From Clostridia bacterium (GTDB taxonomy: Bacteria > Bacillota > Clostridia > Christensenellales > Aristaeellaceae), in NCBI GenBank assembly GCA_016295665.1, contig JAEDKS010000082.1, positions 1 through 10,111 of the forward strand: DNA of 10,111 bases. Direction: 5' to 3'. Numbering within the stretch: the first letter of the stretch is position 1; the number at the start of each line of letters is the position of its first letter. The notes beneath the pieces were generated by a model. It was given only the letters and a program-made list of their open reading frames with translations. It had not been told where the DNA came from and made no database searches. Below are positions 6,582 through 10,111 of the stretch, piece after piece. The translations under genes were made by a program, and so were the position numbers.

Positions 6582-7379
6582 TCACCGGAGCGCGTCGCCT
6601 GCCGCGGCCCGGATCTGTGCCAGCATCGTGCGGGCGAAGTCCTTTCCGAGCGCTTCGGTCATCGTCACCGGCGTGCCCCTTTCGTACGCCGCCAGCGCGG
6701 ACGCGACCAGCGCCCGGTGCGCTGCGTCAGTCAGGTGATCGAGCGCCCAGCGTCCGCCCTCCTCCTTGGAGAGCACCAGACCATCCCGGCACCAGGCCAG
6801 CACCCGGCACAGGTTCAGCACGACATACACGGGCTCCCCGGCGATGTCCGCCTCCGCGCCCCCGATGTCCGCCCAGATGCTGTCCAGATAGTCCTCCGGC
6901 GGCACCTCGCTGAACACCTCCGCCACGGGTCGTCCCCACAGGGCCCGGCCCCGCTGCCGCAGGATGGTGATGTGCGCGGCAAGATCCCGGTCGGTGCCCC
7001 GCATGATCTCCAGGTACCGCGCCGGGTCCGCCTCGTACAGCGGCAGATGCGCGATGGAGAAGTGCAGCTCAAAGGGCGTGGGATAGACGAAGGGGCTGCA
7101 CACGTCCGAGCGCACCACGCTCATCTCGATGCCCTTCGGCGGCGCCTGCCGATTCAGCCGCACCACCATGTCGAGATACGCCCGGCGCTCCTCCTCGGTC
7201 ATGGGCGCCTTCACCACCACCAGCAGGTCAAGATCGCTCCGCGCCGCGCTGAAGCAGCCCATGACTGCCGAGCCGTGCAGGTACACCCCCGTCAGCTTCT
7301 CTCCCAGCACGTCCCTGCTCTGCGCCACAAAGGCTTCCAGCAGCTCCTCATACCTTGCCAGCTCTCCCGTCATCCTCAC
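6582..7379 (-). CDS. Aminoglycoside-adenylyltransferase-like nucleotidyltransferase (AadA/ANT type)
   Basis: This 265-residue protein has the two-part layout of AadA-type enzymes. The N-terminal nucleotidyltransferase domain has LHGSAVMGCFSAARSDLDLLV, giving the Gly-Ser pair at 36-37 and metal-binding Asp49 and Asp51, with Glu85 in GIEMSVV at the place of the AadA catalytic glutamate. The C-terminal helical domain (DUF4111 type) contains NLCRVLAWCRDG followed by LSKEEGGRWALDHL, which parallels the NVVLTLSRIWY and PKDVAADWAMERL segments of AadA. The family adenylylates streptomycin or spectinomycin, but distant chromosomal members have unknown substrates, so resistance is not asserted. A GTG start overlaps the holA stop as GTGA. 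An ATG two codons in (7373), with GGGGTG eight bases upstream, is an alternative. It is last in the minus-strand run. Confidence 0.8.
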   Translation of the reverse strand: MRMTGELARYEELLEAFVAQSRDVLGEKLTGVYLHGSAVMGCFSAARSDLDLLVVVKAPMTEEERRAYLDMVVRLNRQAPPKGIEMSVVRSDVCSPFVYPTPFELHFSIAHLPLYEADPARYLEIMRGTDRDLAAHITILRQRGRALWGRPVAEVFSEVPPEDYLDSIWADIGGAEADIAGEPVYVVLNLCRVLAWCRDGLVLSKEEGGRWALDHLTDAAHRALVASALAAYERGTPVTMTEALGKDFARTMLAQIRAAAGDALR

Positions 7380-8380
7380 GCACCCCGCTTCATGGCAAAC
7401 AGCTCCAGCATGGCCTTCTCCAGCGAGCCCTCCTGATTCAGCTGTCCGGACTTGACCAGATACTCCGTGTTCATGCAGATCTGTACCGCCCGTTTCACCT
7501 GCCCGCCGGTGAGCCCCCGGGCCTGCCGCTGATACCGCTCCAGCACGAAGGGCTTCACGCCCAGGTCGGCCTGCATCTGCTGCGGTGACCGGCGCTCGTA
7601 CTGCATGATCTTCAGGTGCTGAAGCATGCGGTACTGCCGCAGCAGCATCGCCAGGATGCCCAGCCGCTCCTCGCCGGCGGTGAGCATGTCCCGCAGGAGC
7701 GAAAAGGCCTTCCGCTCATCCCCCGCCACCACCGCGTCCACCATGTTGAACACGGTGTACTCCACGGAGCGGGTGGCGATGGTGCGCACGTCCTCGTCGG
7801 TGATCGTGGTACGCTCCCCGGCATAGCCCACCAGCTTGTCAATCTCCGCCCGGAGCAGCGCCGTATCGCTGCCGGAGGTGAAGGACAGCAGCGAGGCGGT
7901 ACCCGCGCTGCATTCTCTGCCCATCTCCCGGAAGCGCTGCCGAATCCACTCGTTCAGCTCCGCCTCCCCCAGCGTGTTGAAGGAGACGATGGTGCCGTTG
8001 TCCTTGATGACCCTGTACAGCTTCTTCCGGGCATCGGCCTTGCCCCGGTGACAGAACACCACGACCGTCGTGTCCGGCACCCGGGCCAGGTACTTTTCCA
8101 GTACCGCATCGGCCTCGCCCCGGAGCAGTCCCGCATGCTCCCGCACCACCACCAGCCGCTTGTCCGCCAGGAAGGGCAGCGTCTCCACGGCGGCGATGAG
8201 CGCGGAGGTCGTCGGGTTTTCCAGCACCGATTCGTTCAGCTGCTCCATGCCCTCGGGCAGCAGCTTCTTCCGCAGCGCCTCCAGCGCGGAGGACTTCAGC
8301 TGCTCCTCCACGCCCTCAAAGAGATAGACCCCCTGGCACTTTCCCGCCCGGAGGGTCTGCAAAAAAGCGTTTCTGTCCAT
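7376..8380 (-). CDS. holA: DNA polymerase III delta subunit HolA
   Basis: This 334-residue protein is the clamp-loader subunit that opens the beta sliding clamp at replication starts. It has the family N-terminus with a degenerate nucleotide-binding strand-loop (GVYLFEGVEEQLK, 17-29), the LPFLADKRLVVVREH segment, and the characteristic helical region around TALLRAEIDKLVGYAG and SVEYTVFNMVDAVVAGDERKAF. The C-terminal collar domain contains LLRQYRMLQHLK. Length is close to B. subtilis HolA (about 347). The ATG at 8380 is chosen because GGAAGGGGG lies just upstream and the family homology begins there; the 17 extra upstream codons overlap the preceding gene and do not look like HolA. It lies 16 bases after the MBL-fold gene and overlaps the nucleotidyltransferase by four bases. 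The usual companions rpsT and comEC are not adjacent. Confidence 0.92.
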   Translation of the reverse strand: MDRNAFLQTLRAGKCQGVYLFEGVEEQLKSSALEALRKKLLPEGMEQLNESVLENPTTSALIAAVETLPFLADKRLVVVREHAGLLRGEADAVLEKYLARVPDTTVVVFCHRGKADARKKLYRVIKDNGTIVSFNTLGEAELNEWIRQRFREMGRECSAGTASLLSFTSGSDTALLRAEIDKLVGYAGERTTITDEDVRTIATRSVEYTVFNMVDAVVAGDERKAFSLLRDMLTAGEERLGILAMLLRQYRMLQHLKIMQYERRSPQQMQADLGVKPFVLERYQRQARGLTGGQVKRAVQICMNTEYLVKSGQLNQEGSLEKAMLELFAMKRGA

Positions 8381-8396
8381 GCGTCCCCCTTCCGCT

Positions 8397-9134
8397 TCAG
8401 CGCTCCGCCAGCACCACCGTGTCGCCCACATGGGACAGCACCGCGCCGGGGAACACCGCCCGCGCCTCCTCCAGCAGGGCAGCAGGCGCGATGGCGGGGT
8501 GGAGGTGGGTGATCATCAGCTGCTTCACGCCCGCCCGTACCGCCGTTTCCGCGCAGAGCGCCGCAGAGAGATGCGGCTTGTTCTCGCCCCAGGAATCCCG
8601 GGTGAACAGCCCGTCCGCCAGCAGCAGGTCAGCGTCCCGCACGAAGTCCGGCAGCGCGTCACAGGTGTTGGTGTCGCCGGTGTAGCACAGCATGCTGCCG
8701 CCCTGCGCCACCCGCACCATCACCGCAGGCACGGGATGGCGGGCCGCCGCGAAGGCGAAGGTCGCCCCCGCGATGGTCACCTCATCTCCGGGCGCCACAT
8801 CGTGCAGCACCGCGCCCCGGGAGGCCATCACCGCCTGCCGCACAGGGGACTGCGCGTCCACGGGCGCGTAGACGTTCAGCGGCTCACCGCCCTGTGCCAC
8901 CTGCGCCTCCATCCGGTAGAGGAGCGGCAGCAGGTCGCTACAATGGTCACCGTGCCAGTGGGACAGCACCAGCGCATCCAGCTTCTCGGGCGGCAGCAGA
9001 CCCGTCAACCGAGGCAGCGTGCCGCAGCCCAGGTCAAGCTGCACCGCCCCCTGCCCCCAGGTGAGCAGGTAGCCGGAGCAGGCGCCGCCAGGCGCCGGAA
9101 AGGGGCCATTGTTGCCAAGAACGGTGAGCCGCAT
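8397..9134 (-). CDS. MBL-fold metallohydrolase, YhfI/RNase Z-like
   Basis: This 245-residue cytosolic hydrolase has the full two-metal site of the metallo-beta-lactamase fold: His59, His61, Asp63 and His64 in LSHWHGDHCSDL, His133 in ARHPVPA, Asp154 in YTGDTNTCD and His210 in ITHLHP. The extra KPHLSA motif (His188) and the order of blocks resemble B. subtilis YhfI and the RNase Z/phosphodiesterase side of the superfamily. It lacks the long exosite of true RNase Z, so tRNA processing is not claimed; the substrate is unknown. The ATG at 9134 is preferred because AGGAG (9148-9144) lies nine bases upstream; the in-frame TTG at 9143 abuts that site. It starts 30 bases after araD ends and is followed by holA after 16 bases. 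Confidence 0.85.
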   Translation of the reverse strand: MRLTVLGNNGPFPAPGGACSGYLLTWGQGAVQLDLGCGTLPRLTGLLPPEKLDALVLSHWHGDHCSDLLPLLYRMEAQVAQGGEPLNVYAPVDAQSPVRQAVMASRGAVLHDVAPGDEVTIAGATFAFAAARHPVPAVMVRVAQGGSMLCYTGDTNTCDALPDFVRDADLLLADGLFTRDSWGENKPHLSAALCAETAVRAGVKQLMITHLHPAIAPAALLEEARAVFPGAVLSHVGDTVVLAER

Positions 9135-9164
9135 ATCGGTCAACTCCTGTTTCGCAGTTCTGTC

Positions 9165-9872
9165 TTACTTCTTGCCCTGTCCGTAGTAGGCGTTGGGGCC
9201 GTGCTTGCGCATGAAGTGCTTCTCCAGCACGTACCCGGGCAGGCACTCGCGGGTCTGCTGCTGGGGCAGCGCCTCGGTGTGCCAGGCCATCATGGCGACC
9301 TCCTCCATCACCACGGCGTTGTGCACCGCTTCCTTCGCGTCCTTGCCCCAGGCGAAGGGGCCATGATGCCGCGCCAGCACGCAGGGCACATAGTTGGGAT
9401 TGATGCCGTTGTCCTCGAAGTGGCTGGCGATGACGCGCCCGGTCTCCAGCTCATAGGCGCGCTCCACTTCCTCCCGGGTCAGGTCCCGGGCGCAGGGAAT
9501 CGCGCCGTACATGTAGTCCGCCTGGGTGGTGCCGTAGGCGGGGATGTCGCGCCCGGCCTGCGCCCAGATGGTGGCCCACCGGCTGTGGGTGTGCACCACG
9601 CCGCCGATGTCCGGAAAGCGCCGGTACAGCTCGGCATGGGTGGGCGTATCGGAGGAGGGGTTCAGGTCACCCTCGACCTTGTTGCCCTCCAGATCAATGA
9701 CCACCATGTCCTCCGGCTTCAGCTCCTCATAGGGCACGCCGCTGGGCTTGATGACGAACAGCCCCCGCTCCCGGTCAATGCCGGACACGTTGCCCCAGGT
9801 GAAGGTCACCAGATGATATTGGGGAAGCATCATGTTGGCTTCGTAAACCTGCTGTTTGAGATGCTTGAGCAT
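9165..9872 (-). CDS. araD: L-ribulose-5-phosphate 4-epimerase AraD
   Basis: This 235-residue class II aldolase-fold enzyme interconverts L-ribulose 5-phosphate and D-xylulose 5-phosphate, the last step of L-arabinose entry into the pentose phosphate pathway. It follows E. coli AraD almost block by block: TWGNVSGID, IKPSGVPYE, LNPSSDTPTHAELY (Asp75), VVHTHSRWATIWAQ with zinc ligands His94 and His96, GTTQADYMYG with Asp119 and HHGPFAWG with the third ligand His170. It ends in AYYGQ, whose Tyr230 corresponds to catalytic Tyr229. The ATG at 9872 has AAGGAGG eight bases upstream (9887-9881). The reading frame stays open further upstream to 10097, but that part is not AraD-like and lies across the promoter. 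No araA, araB or regulator is in the window. Confidence 0.95.
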   Translation of the reverse strand: MLKHLKQQVYEANMMLPQYHLVTFTWGNVSGIDRERGLFVIKPSGVPYEELKPEDMVVIDLEGNKVEGDLNPSSDTPTHAELYRRFPDIGGVVHTHSRWATIWAQAGRDIPAYGTTQADYMYGAIPCARDLTREEVERAYELETGRVIASHFEDNGINPNYVPCVLARHHGPFAWGKDAKEAVHNAVVMEEVAMMAWHTEALPQQQTRECLPGYVLEKHFMRKHGPNAYYGQGKK

Positions 9873-9905
9873 GGAAACATCCTCCTTGTTCCGCATGATG
9901 ATGCG

Positions 9906-9922
9906 CGCCGGTGTCCCCGGCG
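9906..9922 (-). other. Short hairpin at the start of the araD leader
   Basis: CGCCGG and CCGGCG form a 6-bp GC-only stem around a 5-base loop. It falls only a few bases after the predicted transcription start (near 9927), well before the ribosome-binding site. It could protect the mRNA 5' end; it is not a terminator because no T-tract follows. Confidence 0.35.
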
Positions 9923-9933
9923 TCTCTTTCATT

Positions 9934-9962
9934 ATTATACCCTGCCACGCCGGGGATTGCAA
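9934..9962 (-). promoter_or_regulatory. Promoter of the araD-MBL-holA-nucleotidyltransferase run
   Basis: Reading the minus strand, TTGCAA (9962-9957) is separated by 17 bases from a perfect TATAAT (9939-9934). The predicted start near 9927 gives a leader of about 55 bases before the araD ATG. No clear AraR-type or CcpA-type operator was recognised around it. Confidence 0.7.
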
Positions 9963-10111
9963 GCAGGAAAACCGTCCGACCGCCACAATCCTGCCGCCAT
10001 CAGCGCCGCCAGCCCCACGAATCCAGCCCCTGCCCAAGTGCTGGCGTGGAGCCATACCCCAGTCCGATTGCCATTTCCCTCCTGCCTTTTCCGGCACGGT
10101 TTTCTCAAAGG
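9963..10111 (-). other. Right-edge stretch without an assignable gene
   Basis: This 149-base stretch upstream of the araD promoter holds no gene I can name. One minus-strand frame is open from the window edge to a TAA inside the araD -10 box (9937-9935) and encodes a hydrophobic run (WAGAGFVGLAALMAAGLW). This could be the tail of a membrane protein entering from the right, but it is only 58 codons in GC-rich DNA. A separate 24-codon frame with an ATG at 10074 has AGGAGG three bases upstream, which is tight for initiation. Confidence 0.3.

Overview
The window is GC-rich chromosomal DNA with strong AGGAGG-type ribosome-binding sites. It carries Bacillota hallmark genes: a cdaA-cdaR cyclic-di-AMP pair, a YqeY-type GatB/YqeY protein and a short malic enzyme. 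The best guess is a high-GC member of the Clostridia; this is inferred from gene content and protein resemblance only. There are nine protein-coding genes plus one cut by the left edge. I see no tRNA, rRNA, CRISPR array or insertion sequence. No gap between genes exceeds 300 bases, the largest being the 239 bases at the right edge.

Layout. At the left edge, on the minus strand, is the N-terminal part of an RlmA-type 23S rRNA guanine-N1 methyltransferase. Diverging from it is a clear sigma-A-type promoter (TGGACA, 17-base spacer, TATAAT) followed by a YqeY protein and a malic enzyme, probably co-transcribed. A second promoter near 2292-2320 precedes a tightly packed plus-strand run: cdaA (c-di-AMP synthase, TTG start), cdaR (YbbR-domain regulator), an unrecognised two-helix membrane protein, and an RsmF-type 16S rRNA m5C methyltransferase. 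Two junctions in this run are 4-base start/stop overlaps (ATGA and GTGA). The run ends in a good intrinsic terminator at 6476-6499.

The right part is a convergent minus-strand run read from right to left: araD (L-ribulose-5-phosphate 4-epimerase), an MBL-fold hydrolase resembling YhfI/RNase Z-like proteins, holA (DNA polymerase III delta) and an aminoglycoside-adenylyltransferase-like nucleotidyltransferase that overlaps holA by four bases. It is preceded by a TTGCAA/17/TATAAT promoter at 9934-9962. These four genes do not form an obvious pathway, so the run looks like a housekeeping operon of mixed content.

Most genes are ordinary housekeeping functions, and nothing here clearly shows a new biological system. 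The points most worth a second look are: the cdaA-cdaR operon lacks the usual following glmM and instead carries an unknown membrane protein and rsmF; that membrane protein itself; and the resistance-like nucleotidyltransferase embedded behind holA.
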